Shown here: positions 47,061 through 58,613 of the stretch, piece after piece | How positions within the stretch are numbered: the first letter of the stretch is position 1 | Layout: every line of letters starts with the position of its first letter | Source: Suillus spraguei | Taxonomy: Eukaryota; Basidiomycota; Agaricomycetes; Boletales; Suillaceae | DNA: 64,000 nt | Reading direction: 5' to 3' | Assembly: GCA_016800925.1 (NCBI GenBank) | Contig: JABCPU010000060.1 | Span: forward strand, 124,001 to 188,000 | Notes under the pieces: generated by a model | What the model saw: only the letters and a program-made list of their open reading frames with translations | The model's database searches: none | What the model was told of the DNA's origin: nothing | Made by a program: the position numbers and the translations under genes

Positions 47061-47990
47061 AGTTCGTGGATGTCTTTGACAAAGGCAAAGCCGGACAGTT
47101 ACCTCCTCACCAACCCTATGACCTCAAAATCAAGATAGAGGAAGGAGCTAGTCGCCTCTCAGAACCATATATTCCCTCTCTCCAATTGAGCTTGAAGCCC
47201 TCCAGAAGTTCCTCGATGAAAACATCTCGTCTGGAATTCTCCAATCCTCATCCTCTCCTCACGGAGCCCCTGTCCTGTTTGTAAAAAGAAGGATGGTTTT
47301 CTTCGCCTCTGTGTAGATTTCTGAGGCCTCAACCAGATTACAAAAAAGGACTGATATCTGTTACCCTCATTGCTGACCTCCTAGACTCTCCGAGCCGTGC
47401 TAAAGTTTACACCAAAATTGACCTCCGTTCCGCTTACCATCTCGTCTGGATAGCGGAAGGAGATGAGGGAAGACTTCCTTCCGAACACACTATGGTTCCT
47501 ATGAATGGTTGGTAATGCCAGAAGGCCTTACAAATGCTCCAGCGGCTTTTCAACGCTTTGTTAATAGCGTGTTTGCTGATATGCTGGATATATGCATTAT
47601 CGTATATCTGGATGACATCCTTATCTATTCTGAAGACCTTGCGAGTCATAGGAAACACATCCAAGAAGTACTACACTGCCTCCGTAAACATTGACTCTAT
47701 GCCAAACCCAAGAAATGTGAATTCCACTCATCCTCCGTCGAGTATCTTGGTTACCTGCTATCTCCGGATGGCTTGACAATGTCGTCAGAGAAATCCAGTC
47801 TATTGTCGACTGGCCAGAACCTCGGAAGATCAAGGACATTCAATCCTTCCTTGGATTCGCTAATTTCTATTGTTGTTTTATCTTCAACTACTCGGATATC
47901 ATAGTTCCCCTCACTCAGCTCATGCACAAGGGAGTTCCTTGGAACTTTTCCGAAGACTGTCGGAAATCCTTTGGAGCACTCAAAAAAGCC
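47061..47990 (+). pseudogene. Element 2 reverse transcriptase
   Basis: EFVDVFDKGKAGQLPPHQPY opens the domain. KIDLRSAYHLV holds the first Asp, and [20 protein letters not shown] then [14 protein letters not shown] give the catalytic box (YLDD). [13 protein letters not shown] and a frameshifted SFLGFANFY follow. At least four frame breaks. Confidence 0.75.
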
Positions 47991-48570
47991 TCACTTCTGC
48001 TCCGTACTTACCCACTGGATTCCAGATGTTCCTATAGTTGTGGAAACCAATGCCTCTGATTATGCCATAGCCAGAATACTGTCCATTGTATGTCCAGACT
48101 CAGAGCTTCGTCCGGTTGCCTATTATTCCGTACTCTGTCTGCTCCGGAACTCAATTATGACACCCATGACAAGGAACTCCTAGCCATCCACGAAGCTTTT
48201 TGGACCTGGTGACATTACCTAGAAGGCTTGTCCGAGACTATAGATGTTGTTACGGATCACAAAAGCCTTGAGTACTTCTCCACTACCAAACTTCTCTCTT
48301 GCCGTCAGGCTTGCTGGTCTGAATTCCTTCATCAGTTCAATCTCATCATCCATTTCCATCCCGGAAAACTTGGAGCCAAACCGGATTCCCTTACTAGATG
48401 TTGGGACATCTACCCCAAAGAGGGGATAAGGACTACACTCAAGTCAATCCTCATAATTTCCGCCCAGTATTCACCTCCGAACAGTTAGCTTCATCCCTAT
48501 GAGCCACAACCCTAGCACCTCTGTTCTTAGAGCAGCTGTTCTCATGGATACAAAAACCTTCGGAAAGATA
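47991..48570 (+). pseudogene. Element 2 RNase H region
   Basis: PIVVETNASDYAIARILS and [20 protein letters not shown], then [20 protein letters not shown], are the RNase H and its connection to integrase. The first catalytic Asp position reads ETNAS instead of ETDAS. Confidence 0.7.
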
Positions 48571-49950
48571 TCTTGACTGAACTTCCCAATGATCCTATTG
48601 CACAGATGCATCTTCCGGTACCTTCGGATCTGAGATGGACAGTGGATGATTGTGGATCCCTTCGCTGTGGCAACCATATCTATGTCCTGGAAGCCAATAA
48701 CTTACAACTACATGTCCTCCATAACTGCCATGATCACCCCTATCCGGACATTTCGGACAGAATAGTACCCTCGAGCTCATCGACACGACTACACTGGCCC
48801 GGAGTACGAGCCTTTGTCAAAAGTATGTCAGATCCTGCACATCCTGCGCCCGAGCCAAAGTTCCGAGACATAAGCCCTACGGTTACTCAAGCAACTTCCC
48901 GTCCCAGAAAAACCATGGAATTCCATCTCTATGGATTTCATTGAACAACTTCCGGACTCATCCGGCTTTACAGCCATCCTCGTCATCATAGATCGTTTAT
49001 CCAAGCAAGCCATATTCGTCCCGACCCACGACACCATTACTTCTCCTGATCTCGCCCGCCTATTTCTCCTCCAAAGCATGGAGTCCCCCCATGTAACCTC
49101 GGATCGAGGAACAGAGTTCGTATCCCACTTCTTCCGTTCCCTAGGAAAGGCATTGGACATGGTCCTACACTTCACATCCGGATATCATCCCGAAGGGGAC
49201 GGACAAACAGAACGTGCCAACCAAACGCTGGAACAGTACCTCCGGATCTACTGCAACTATCAGCAGGACAACTGGTCCGAGCTGCTGCCCCTCGCAGAGT
49301 TTGCATACAATAACGCTCCGAGTGCCACTACCGGAGTTTCACCTTTCTTCGCCAATAAAGGTTATCATCCGAACATTTCCATCCATCCGGAACGCGACCT
49401 ATCCTCCATCCGTGCCCAGGAATATGCCCTAGACCTTAACAAACTTCACCAGTTCCTCCGAGATGAGATGTCCGAAGCTCAGAAACGCTATCAAGGACCC
49501 GCGGACGCTAAAAGACAGCCTGCTCCAGACTTCCGGATTGGAGAACAAGTCTTCGTCAAAGCCAAGTACTTCCGCTCCACTCGTCCGTCGAAGAAACTTT
49601 CGGAAAAGAATTTGGGACCATTCGAAATTATATCCCGCCCGGGCTCATTCTTTCGCCATCCGACTTCCGGATTCTATGCGTTCCGTACATCCTGTTTTCC
49701 ATGTCTCGCAGTTAGAGCCAGCAGTTCCGAACACCATTCCCAATCGCATCCAACCTCCTCCGCCACCAGTCGAAGTCGACGGAGAACCAGAGTACGAGAT
49801 ATCCGAAATCCTGGACTCTAAACTGGACCGTCGTAGGCACCACTGCCAACTTCTATACCTCGTCCGTTGGTCCGGATACGAAGGAACGGACGAAGAAACT
49901 TCCTGGTTACTGGCCACAGAACTCGGAAATGCATCGATCTCGTAGCGGAT
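48571..49950 (+). pseudogene. Element 2 integrase and chromodomain
   Basis: The zinc-finger part is degraded at 48573-48900. The core has SMDFIEQLPDSSGFTAILV (Asp), HVTSDRGTEFVSHFFRSLG (Asp) and EGDGQTERANQTLEQYLRIY (Glu), all three catalytic positions kept, in an open frame of 296 codons. After a frameshift, [15 protein letters not shown] and [20 protein letters not shown] then [18 protein letters not shown] form the chromodomain. Confidence 0.8.
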
Positions 49951-50049
49951 TTCCACTCAGCATATCCGGACAAGCCTGGTCCCATTGCTTGAAAAGTACA
50001 TAACGAAATATAAGTACATTGAGGGCAGTAGCGGAAATCCGGATCTGGA

Positions 50050-51038
50050 CTAAGCACCAGTCTCCATTTCACCTCCGGCAGTCTCCTCCCAGTCCTCTCT
50101 CCCCAGTCCATCCGCCATCTCTCCTCCATTCTCATCCGCCACCTCTTCCCCAATCTCCTCACCAGCGCCATCCTTGTCGGATCCGGCAGAAACGGAAAGC
50201 CTAAATCCGGTCCGGATTTCCTCGATGAGCAGGGCCTGGAATTCCCTCTGTTGCTGGAGGAAGGCCTCCATGGTGAGCTCATCCGCTCCATGGCAATCCG
50301 ACTCCCTTCCGCCGCCGCAATACCATCTTGGAGAAGTCCGTTGGTCCGCGCCAACTCAGCAATGATGCCATTAGCAGCGGCCACCCAAGCCTGATCATCT
50401 CCACAAAATCCTCATCCGTACCTTCGATAGTGACTGGATTAGAGAAGACATCCGCGTCCGCCACATCCGGAGTAGGACTCCTCTGACGGCGCTTGCCTTT
50501 GCCCTTCGGAGACGGAGTACCAGCAGGACGCTGCCTCTTCCGGCCCTTAGGCCCCTTAACGAATCCGGGCCTTCCAGGACAAGTGGCCTTGTCCTTCCGG
50601 CAGACGTCACAGGACTTAATCTACGAAACGTCGAAATCAGCGGATCCGAAGTTTTTCGGACGACTCACCATGGCATTCTTCTCAGCATCACCCCACTGGC
50701 ACATCCGGCCCTTAGTGACGCAACGGAGCAGTACCCATCCTTTGCTCCGACGCAGGAGCAGCCTTGGCCTTTGCCAACCCATTAATATCCGGATCTGGAA
50801 GAGTCCACAGCACTCACCCGAGCCTCAATCAGTGCCTCCGCCTCTTTTCCTCCATTTCCCTCCGGATCTCCGCCAACTCAATCTGCTTCAACTCCTCCTG
50901 CCTTTTCCGCTCCTCCGCCTCTTTCCGCTTCCGTTCCGCCTCGGCTTCCGCTGCAGCCTTAGCAGCCGCCAGTTGCTGCTCCAGATCCGCCACAAGGTCA
51001 GCAGCAGACTTAGGGGCATCGGATTTCTTTCCAGACAT
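50050..51038 (-). pseudogene. Antisense gene in the 3' part of element 2: coiled coil plus cysteine motif
   Basis: On the strand opposite to pol, between chromodomain and 3' LTR. ATG 51038 starts MSGKKSDAPKSAADLVADLE, followed by a long charged coiled coil (AEAEAERKRKEAEERKRQEE). After a donor-like GTGAGT at about 50817 and a GTGAGT...TTTCGTAG intron-like gap ending near 50622 comes KSCDVCRKDKATCPGRPG (Cx2Cx6C), a basic stretch (KGPKGRKRQRPAGTPSPKGK), a helical part (NGIIAELARTNGLLQDGIAA, EAFLQQQREFQALLIEEIRT) and an acidic tail ending METGA. At least two frameshifts are present. The cysteine spacing recalls Zn2Cys6-like clusters. The splice-like signals fit antisense transcription. Confidence 0.55.
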
Positions 51039-51220
51039 GTTAGGAGACAAGTTTTGTTAACAAGGATATGAAGTGGGGGTAGGAATCATTTCGGACGTCT
51101 GACGTCCGTATATCTGTTGGATTACAGACTCAGCACTACAACCATCAAACTTCCCCATCGTCTCGCATTAATCTTGTCCGATCCGGATCGACGCTTCTTG
51201 TGCCTCAGGGGTTCGGCCCT

Positions 51221-51232
51221 AAGGGGGGATAC
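51221..51232 (+). promoter_or_regulatory. Polypurine tract of element 2
   Basis: AAGGGGGGATAC directly before the TG of the 3' LTR. Confidence 0.7.
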
Positions 51233-51979
51233 TGTCATATACCATACTTCTAATCTCAGATCCGAATGATTCTATTCCGTCCGGTCCACAGATCCTGTCC
51301 GGACCACCCATCCGAATGTACTCACTTCTCGCACCTTAACTCCCTTGTGAACATCTGCGTCTATCTCCTTTCGTCATTTCTCCTGTACCGGTACTCCGGC
51401 TGTTTATATTTCCGTCCTGTGTTACTGATCCGTTTCCTGTGTTCATTTCCGATTCATGCTTACTGATCCGCTGTGCAATAACTAATAGACTTCCGTTACA
51501 CTTCGTACATAGCCCTCGGTCCCGGACTTGTTGATTATCCGTCTTAGATACTTACAGTATATAAACCACTTGTAGATCTCCGTAGAACCTTAGTTCGAAT
51601 ATCATCTTAGATTCTGCTCATTCTGTTTCCTCCGGACTTGAGTCACTTTCTGCTCTAAGTCATCTTCTGAGACTTGGGATTGATTCCTATAGTCTATATC
51701 TCCGACTCTATCTTCGGATAGTCCACCTCGTCAGTTTCTAGTTTAGGAACCCGTTCCGAAGCTAGCCTTAATCCTCATTCCATCCCTACACTTCCGGATA
51801 ACCTTCAGACGTACCATATCCACTACCTTCGACGTCTGGATCTGTCACACAACTCCTTCCAGATCTTTGGATGTATACCTTCTCTCTGAAATAAGGGGCA
51901 TTACTCAGGAAAGGGGCACAGTGCACAAACTGAGGCCAAAGCCCTTTGGATCTTTCACCCTTTGAGTACGGTCTTAACA
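51233..51979 (+). repeat. 3' LTR of element 2 (747 bp)
   Basis: TGTCATATACCATACTTCTA ... GGTCTTAACA followed by AGGTG. It keeps more CpG than the 5' LTR. Confidence 0.88.
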
Positions 51980-52399
51980 AGGTGCCACACTACATCAACA
52001 TCTATTGCCATATTTTAGCACATACATACTATGAAGGTTAAGCAAGCAACTTACTTGTGACTTCTTGAGCCATCTGAAGTGCAGTCCACTTCATGATCAT
52101 GCACTCCTGCATGACACAATGTTCATGTCTTAACCTGTCTTCTTCTTTCATGCAGCAGTCAAGATTAAGCAAAAGATGAATACCCTGGCGAACATTTTCA
52201 TCTGCAAGCCATTGAGGTGGGTCCACAGTCTCATCCCTCCAGACCTATGTCTTGCCATTTTTCATCAATGTCCAGCTGGAAGATACCATCATGTAGGATA
52301 GGTAGGGGTGGAATGGCATTAGCAGGGGCCTTGCATTGACATATTAGTGCATGCAGTTGGTCATACAATATGTTATATGCTGAGACAATCTTAAGAATT
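51980..52399 (-). pseudogene. KDZ-type transposase-associated protein, middle piece
   Basis: The minus strand reads KIVSAYNILYDQLHALICQC, PLPILHDGIFQLDIDEKWQD, then (after an in-frame TGA) PPQWLADENVRQGIHLLLNL, RHEHCVMQECMIMKWTALQM and an exon end followed by GTAAGT. The acceptor (TGATGTAG) lies just before the element 2 insertion point. Removing element 2 and one TSD copy joins this to 43680 in phase. The family assignment rests on remembered KDZ-type C-termini (WLADENVREGI, PESWGPS), so it is moderate. The right end is cut by a solo LTR at 52400. Confidence 0.55.
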
Positions 52400-53133
52400 T
52401 GTTAAGACCATACTCAAAAGGTAAGATCCGAAGGGCTTTGGCCTCAGTTCATGCACTGTGCCCCTTTCCTGAGTATTGCCCTTTATTTCAGGAGGAGGAT
52501 ATATGTCCGAAGGTGATTGCGTGATGGATCCGGATGTCCAAAGGTAGCAGATATGTTATGTCCAAAGGCTATCTGGAATGTAGGAATGGAAAGAGGTTTA
52601 AGATTAATATCAGACAGGGTCTTAACTAGAAACTAATGGAAGTAGACTACCCATAGGTAGAGTCGGAGACATAGACTTTAGGAATCAATCCTAAGTCTTG
52701 GAGGCTGACTAGAGTCGGGGAGAACTCAAGTATGGAGGAAAAGAATGAGTAGAATCTAAGATGATATTGAACTAAGGTTCTATGGAGATTTACAAGTGGT
52801 TTATATACTGTAAGTAACTGGCATGGATAATCAACAAGTTCGAGACCAAGGGCTATGTACAATGTATAATGGAAGCCTATTAGTAAATGCACAGCGATCA
52901 ATAAGCATGAGTTGGAAATGAGACATAGGTTAACGGATCAATAAGCAGGATGGAAATATACATAGCCGGAATACCAGAGACAGGAGGATTGCTGAAAGGA
53001 GGTAGATGCAGATGTCCCAAGGGAGTTAGAGTGCGAGAAGTAGGAAGTTTTGGATGGGTGGTCTGGATAGGATCTGTGGACTGGATGGAAGCAGGATTGA
53101 TCTGATCTGAGATCAAGTGTATGGTATATGACA
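52400..53133 (-). mobile_element. Solo LTR of family B
   Basis: 734 bp running TGTTAAGACCATACTCAAAA ... GTATGGTATATGACA on the plus strand, the reverse complement of the element 2 LTR. Perfect TSD GAATT at 52395-52399 and 53134-53138. Poorer in CpG than either LTR of element 2, hence probably older. Confidence 0.88.
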
Positions 53134-53138
53134 GAATT

Positions 53139-53926
53139 GCAGGTTCTCACTGCTTGATGGGGTCTCTTGTGATTGCATATGCATGTTCAGTTCTATAGCT
53201 CAATGTGAATCATTAGCATCAACAAAAAATAAATAAATGTACCATTGACTATGATTTGATAGGACTGTTCCAATTTTTCCAGCTGAATTTTCATTGTCAA
53301 AGTTGATCTTGAAGTCACATTTTCAGTGTGTGGTGTCATACATGGTATGAGAATTCATACCAAGCTAAAGATAAGAAAGAGTGATAGGAAAATCCAATAG
53401 TCCATACTATATCTCTAAATTGCCTTATTATTTTGCTCACACTTTGATTGTCTCTTATATTTTTTTGTACTTTGATTTAGTTCCTTCATATTCTATCTCC
53501 TTTCATTTTATTCCAGAACTTTCTATCCTCAAATTTGATGATTTATCACACTTTGTAAGATCTTTGTAAGATTTGAACTTTATTTGTAATGCACTTAGTA
53601 AAAAAGGATGAGTAAGCTCACCCAAAAGGCTTGGTTTGTCAGCTTTTGCATGACCAATCCTTGAGATGACTTAACAGCCTTTTGTCATGCTTTGTAAGAA
53701 TTCACTGTATTTATAATATACTTAGTAAAATAAGCTGACTCAACACACTAAATAGGAAGGTTTCTTACCAATCTATGTGTAAAATCATGCTTAGTAAGCA
53801 GGGCCTCCAAAAGGTATATAAGGAGCCCATTTTCACCTGTAATAATGAATTCCCATTTTAATTCTTGTCTCCTACCATGTGAGATTTCGTAAGAAATGCC
53901 ATCAGTCCAGTGTCTGTGAAAAGTGG
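53139..53926. other. AT-rich region, no gene recognised
   Basis: The first 100 bp may continue the KDZ gene on the minus strand (QSQETPSSSENL). The remainder is AT-rich with repeated TTTGTAAGA/CTTAGTAA motifs and no coding signal. Confidence 0.3.
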
Positions 53927-55397
53927 TGTCGCGAACAAAGTCACGCTGACCATGAAAGTGCCATTTTACACAAGTGTCTCATTACTGCTACAGTGGCTAC
54001 TGAGAAAACCCCTATAGCGAGCATTAGCCTTTTCGCTTTGCCGGTACCATTTTCGCTGTTACAGTCGTACGTGCCCCTATTCATTTTCCTTTCTATTCTC
54101 GTATATCACGTGATATGGAGCTTATTGCTCGGACACTTCCACTTCCACCAGACATCACATAACTACAACCGGTACATCATATCATGTGATGTCATGGCTC
54201 CCTGTGACTCCGTTCTCGGACTCAACTGGTTTAGCATACGCATACGCTAAACCCATGTCTTTATCTCTGACTCATGCGTCTCAACACGCTTGTACGATAC
54301 ATGCCTTCCTCATTAGGATACGCACTTATATTCCCATGGTTACCTGGTCTGTGCACACATATGTACCTATATAAGCACAGTGTACTTGTAGTAGATTCCT
54401 TACTTTAATCTTACTGGGTTTTACCTGGATTCCTCTTCGCTAAAGATCTCCAATCTTTAGTCGTCTCTAAGTCTAAGCACTCCTTAGCCTTAGCCTCTAT
54501 TCTCGTAGAACCTCTTAGACTTGTCTTTGAGGCTGAACCCTTGATAGTATTTGGAACGCGTTCCTTATACTTTCACCTTGTCCTCTTCTGGACATTGTAG
54601 AACTTTCCAGCAGACTGTCTGTGTCTTTTCACTGTCGCTGGTGACGCCACCCCAGTTCGTAACATTCACTCCGTGGATCCTTGCCCCTTACCGAATCTCG
54701 CTACCGATGTCCTCCTGTCCATTCCATTTCCGTCTAAGATCCATTGGTGCGTAGCATATTCATTTCTGCCATTACTAAAGCTATGGCAAGACTTACCTTA
54801 CCTTCCATGACACCACTTGCTTGCTGCATGCCTCTTAGCTAAATATCTCTATCTCGCTACCGTTCTTGCTATGTATTCCGGCCGTTCACGGTACATGTTA
54901 AAAAGAACTCTTCGCACATTCCAGTACTTTTACTTTTCCCTTTATGGTACACACGGTACTTAGGAATTGTCACCACTACTGTCTCTAACGGAATAAAGTC
55001 TTTTGCCGAAGTTACTGTCTCTTAAGAATTGCTTTACTACTGCATGCACCACCGCTCATTACCGCTTTCCCACGCTTCACCACTTGTTTTACTGCCAGTT
55101 TCCCACACTATACCGCAGTTTTACCACTTTTGCTACTGCTTGTCTACTGCTTTCCCACACTTACCGCTAGTATTACTGCTAGTTTCCCCCAGACCGGAGG
55201 TCACCACTAGCATCTCACTACCTCCGACAGCAGTCACACACCACAGGTTGGGCATTATCAAACTATATTAACTTAGCATTCCCTTTAGGGTCGAACGCTC
55301 TTGCTTTGCAAGTGAAGCAGACTAGACAGAGTGCAAGACTCGCATACTAGTTTAGGCCGTGGTTCATCTACAGCCCAGGCTAGATTGTATCTTTACA
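53927..55397 (+). repeat. Candidate LTR of a fourth family (D), containing a nested family A solo LTR
   Basis: The last 130 bp (about 55268-55397, TTTAGGGTCGAACGCTCTTG ... TTGTATCTTTACA) match 60757-60881 at about 85 percent by eye. The start (TGTCGCGAACAAAG at 53927) is loosely similar to TGTAACAAACATA at 59967. Internal sequence is Thr/Pro/Cys-rich in translation but non-coding. The boundaries are uncertain, and only a weak GTGG/GCGG duplication flanks it. Confidence 0.35.
54057..54664 (+). mobile_element. Solo LTR of family A (long variant, 608 bp)
   Basis: Starts TGTTACAGTCGTACGTGCCC and ends CCCAGTTCGTAACA; it shares the 3' terminal block with the 3' LTR of element 1 but is about 130 bp longer in the middle. 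Flanked by TTCGC (54052-54056) and TTCAC (54665-54669), a TSD with one CpG-to-CpA change. Confidence 0.85.
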
Positions 55398-55402
55398 GCG
55401 GG

Positions 55403-56959
55403 TACTTGCTTTTTTGTGTTTTTTGTCTGCTGCCACAAAGGACTTGCTGCACCCATCTAAGACAGACACTGGTATCCTCATCCCATCCTCATACCCATTG
55501 TAAACCTCTTCAGCCAATTGCCTTGGTCATTTGCATGTCACAGCTCCACCACCACAGCAGTCATGGACATGGTCTTCCATCACCTTGACATTGCTATCAG
55601 GCATAAAAACAGTTGGCATTAGGTTAGGTGGGTCTTGATTGCCACTATTTGAGGGTTCTTGGAGCACTTTTGAGTGAAACAGGCATCAACACAAACAATG
55701 CAGTCAACCCTGATGATATAATAAGCTGAGTTATGGAGTGAAATTTATGTCTTATGTTGTGTCAGGATCATGATGCTGCCACCAGTCATTCCTGCCGAAG
55801 CACAGAGGACAAACAAACAGAGGTAAGAACTCGGCTGACCTAGTGCTTATGGGGTGTTAGGTGTTTCATGAGAATCCATGCTGTCTGCACCAGTGCACAG
55901 AGAGTTCGAGATGAATGTGGTGATAGAGTCTGATGCCATTATGGTCAGTACAGTATACCAGTGATATGCACTGCTAGACTGGCATCTAAGACTGTCCTAT
56001 CAGCTGGAATCAGCAGGACAAAACAATGAGAAAAGTTATTGTCAGACCTTTGTATTCAATTTATAACCTTGCTCATTCAAAAAAGATTCTAGTGCTTCAC
56101 ACCACACAGTTGAGTTGGGGGTCATTTGTACAAACAGGCTTTTTACTAGCTCCAAAATATTAGAACACATGGTCAAAAAGTACACAGGTGACTGCCAGTG
56201 AATGCTGTCTTACTAGGATGTGAAAGGCAAGTAAATCACCAGTTTTCACAATCCTTCCACGGTCAATGGTTCAGACAAATACCAATGGTTGATAATGTGA
56301 TGTTCATTGGGGGTTGCAGAAGCAGAGTTGCAGTTTTTCTAGGCAATTTACCAATGACTAAAAGGGTAGAGATCTGTGTGGGAAAATCTCAGGATTAGTA
56401 TCTGCTAATTTGTGTGATCAGAATTCAGGAAGATAGTTAATGCTAACTGGCTTGATGTAATACTTGGATAACTCGGAGAAAGGCAATGGCAGAAATATGA
56501 AGTGTAGCTGAACCAATAACCTTGATGCAGTGCTACGATGTTATGAATAACAACGTGACAATATGAAATGTGTCAGAACAATATCTTCACTATTTCTTAT
56601 TCTCACAACTAGGAGAGCAAACTAGAAGTCGAATACAATCAAATCAATCAATATGTGGCCTCGAAATTAACTTCTCTGCTGCTCAGGCACTCATGATGAG
56701 TATGACACAGAATCAGAACAGAGTACACCCTCTTAATGTAGTCTTAAAGCTAACCAGGTTCTTAATATTATTGAATAAAGTATAAGTCCTATTTATTGTC
56801 ACTCAATCAATGAAAATACAATAATTCTCCCCACAAAAACGATCTCCTGTGTCAGAAAAGAGAATGAAGCAGAACTATACTAGATGACTAACAACCATGT
56901 GCTATCTAGTGTAATTAAAGAATGTAAAGATAATATCTCAGATGGTCAAAATGTTGTGG
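55403..56959. other. No gene recognised
   Basis: AT-rich, with scattered short frames (for example 56570-56785 and 56884-57108, the latter running into the next LTR). Probably decayed transposon or intergenic DNA. Confidence 0.3.
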
Positions 56960-56964
56960 GAAAC

Positions 56965-58608
56965 TGTTATGACCATGCAAAACTGGGGGCTACTAAGAAG
57001 TCCTGGCTTTACATGGTGTTGTACCGGCAGGACAGAAAGTCAAAGGGGCTTGGCCTCAGCTCGTACGCTGTGCCCCTTACCCAAGTATGTGCCCTTAATT
57101 TCAGATGAAGTCCAAGGAGGAGTTATGGTGAAGTCCGGACAGAGTCCGGATAAACTCTCTAGGACAGGATAGCTCGATAGAGCTCCGAAGGACTTCCATA
57201 TGAGCATGGGAATGCACTGGAACTAATTCCAGATGGTAGGGAGTAATGGTAAGACTACTGGAACAAGTTCCAAGTAGAAGGGATGATGGATGGACTCCTG
57301 GACAAAGTCCAGGGCAGGATAGGAGCAAAGCTCCGGAGGGAAAGATGATCCATAGATGTCGGAGGATAGGATAGGATAGATCCGGAGGACCAGAGGTCCG
57401 AAGGTCCGGAGCTCGGAGGAGCGGAAGAGCGGAAGAGCGGAAGAGCGGAAGAGCGGAAGAGCGGAAGAGCGGAAGAGCGGAAGAGCGGAAGAGCGGAAGA
57501 GCGGAAGAGCGGAAGAGCGGAAGAGCGGAAGAGCGGAAGAGCGGAAGAGCGGAAGAGCGGAAGAGCGGAAGAGCGGAAGAGCGGAAGAGCGGAAGAGCGG
57601 AAGAGCGGAAGAGCGGAAGAGCGGAAGAGCGGAAGAGCGGAAGAGCGGAAGAGCGGAAGAGCGGAAGAGCGGAAGAGCGGAAGAGCGGAAGAGCGGAAGA
57701 GCGGAAGAGCGGAAGAGCGGAAGAGCGGAAGAGCGGAAGAGCGGAAGAGCGGAAGAGCGGAGGGGCGGAGGGGCGGATGATTGGACGAGCATAGCTCTAT
57801 GGATCTTAGGGGAGGTGTTAACTACTAGAGAGGAGTAGGTCCGGATATGGTGTAGAGGTAGTATAGACTACTCCAGACAAGGTCCAGAATAGAAACAGAC
57901 AGGATAAGACTACCAAAGGTAGAGTCGGAGGTGAATCAGATGAAAGACAGGAAATGGGCGAAGTCCGAAAAGGATATAGGACATAGGATTAAAGCTCTGG
58001 CCTAGGAAATAATCCCATAGGTCTGAGTTGGAAGCTTACAAGTGCCGGAGCCCAAGTGCGAGAACAGAAATGGATTTATATAGACATGGTAACAAGATAC
58101 AGAAGTCAAAGGAATATACAGAAGTAGGAAAGCAATGATCAGACTGAGGTCTGCAGGAGTTGTACTACAAGTTTATATACTGTAGGTAGCATGCCAGAAG
58201 GCAAGTAAGGATAGTCCGAGGCTATGTCTGAAGCATACGGAAATACATTAGTAAGTACAGCAGAACATAAGGCTATGAACTCGGAGATGAAACTTGTATG
58301 AAATACTTATAAAGACGGAGGCAGAGATCACCAAGAGCTGGAAGCACAGAGATAATCAAAAGCCGGAAACACAGGTATAGTCTAAAAGGGGTAATGCGCA
58401 GGTGCATGGGAATAGTTCAGATATGAACTCAGATTGGATATGGACATGGATTGGATATGGACATGGATCAGATGGATGGACTGGGTTGGATATGGATATG
58501 GATCAGATATGTGAGCTGGATTGGATGGGCAGACTAGGATGTATGGATTGGGTGTCCAGATGTCCATGGATCGGATCTGATCTGGACCTGAATGTACGGT
58601 ATATAACA
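56965..58608 (-). mobile_element. Solo LTR of family C (1,644 bp) with internal microsatellite
   Basis: The plus strand runs TGTTATGACCATGCAAAACT ... TGTACGGTATATAACA. Perfect TSD GAAAC at 56960-56964 and 58609-58613. The segment GGCTTGGCCTCAGCTCGTAC ... TGTGCCCCTTACC resembles family B, so C is a longer relative of B. Its reverse complement matches the LTR beginning at 62960. Confidence 0.8.
57419..57762. repeat. 8-bp microsatellite (GAGCGGAA)n, about 43 copies
   Basis: Near-perfect tandem array inside the family C LTR. Because 8 is not a multiple of 3, it stays open in several frames and gives an artefactual minus-strand frame of 8-residue repeats (FRSSALPL). The copy at 63860-63935 has only about nine units of the related GCTCTTCT. 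Confidence 0.95.
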
Positions 58609-58613
58609 GAAAC

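Larger units (their letters stand above)
43681..51979 (+). mobile_element. Ty3/gypsy chromovirus, element 2 (family B), heavily degraded
   Basis: 8,299 bp between LTRs starting TGTCATATACCATACTTCT and ending GGTCTTAACA, with perfect TSD AGGTG. It contains gag (interrupted by a family A solo LTR), protease, RT (YLDD box), RNase H, integrase, chromodomain, an antisense gene and a polypurine tract. Many frameshifts and stops. It inserted into a KDZ-type gene. Confidence 0.9.

Noticed and set aside
57223..57792. Long minus-strand reading frame of 8-residue repeats
   Set aside because: Produced by the 8-bp microsatellite in the LTR; no signal, promoter or non-repeat domain.
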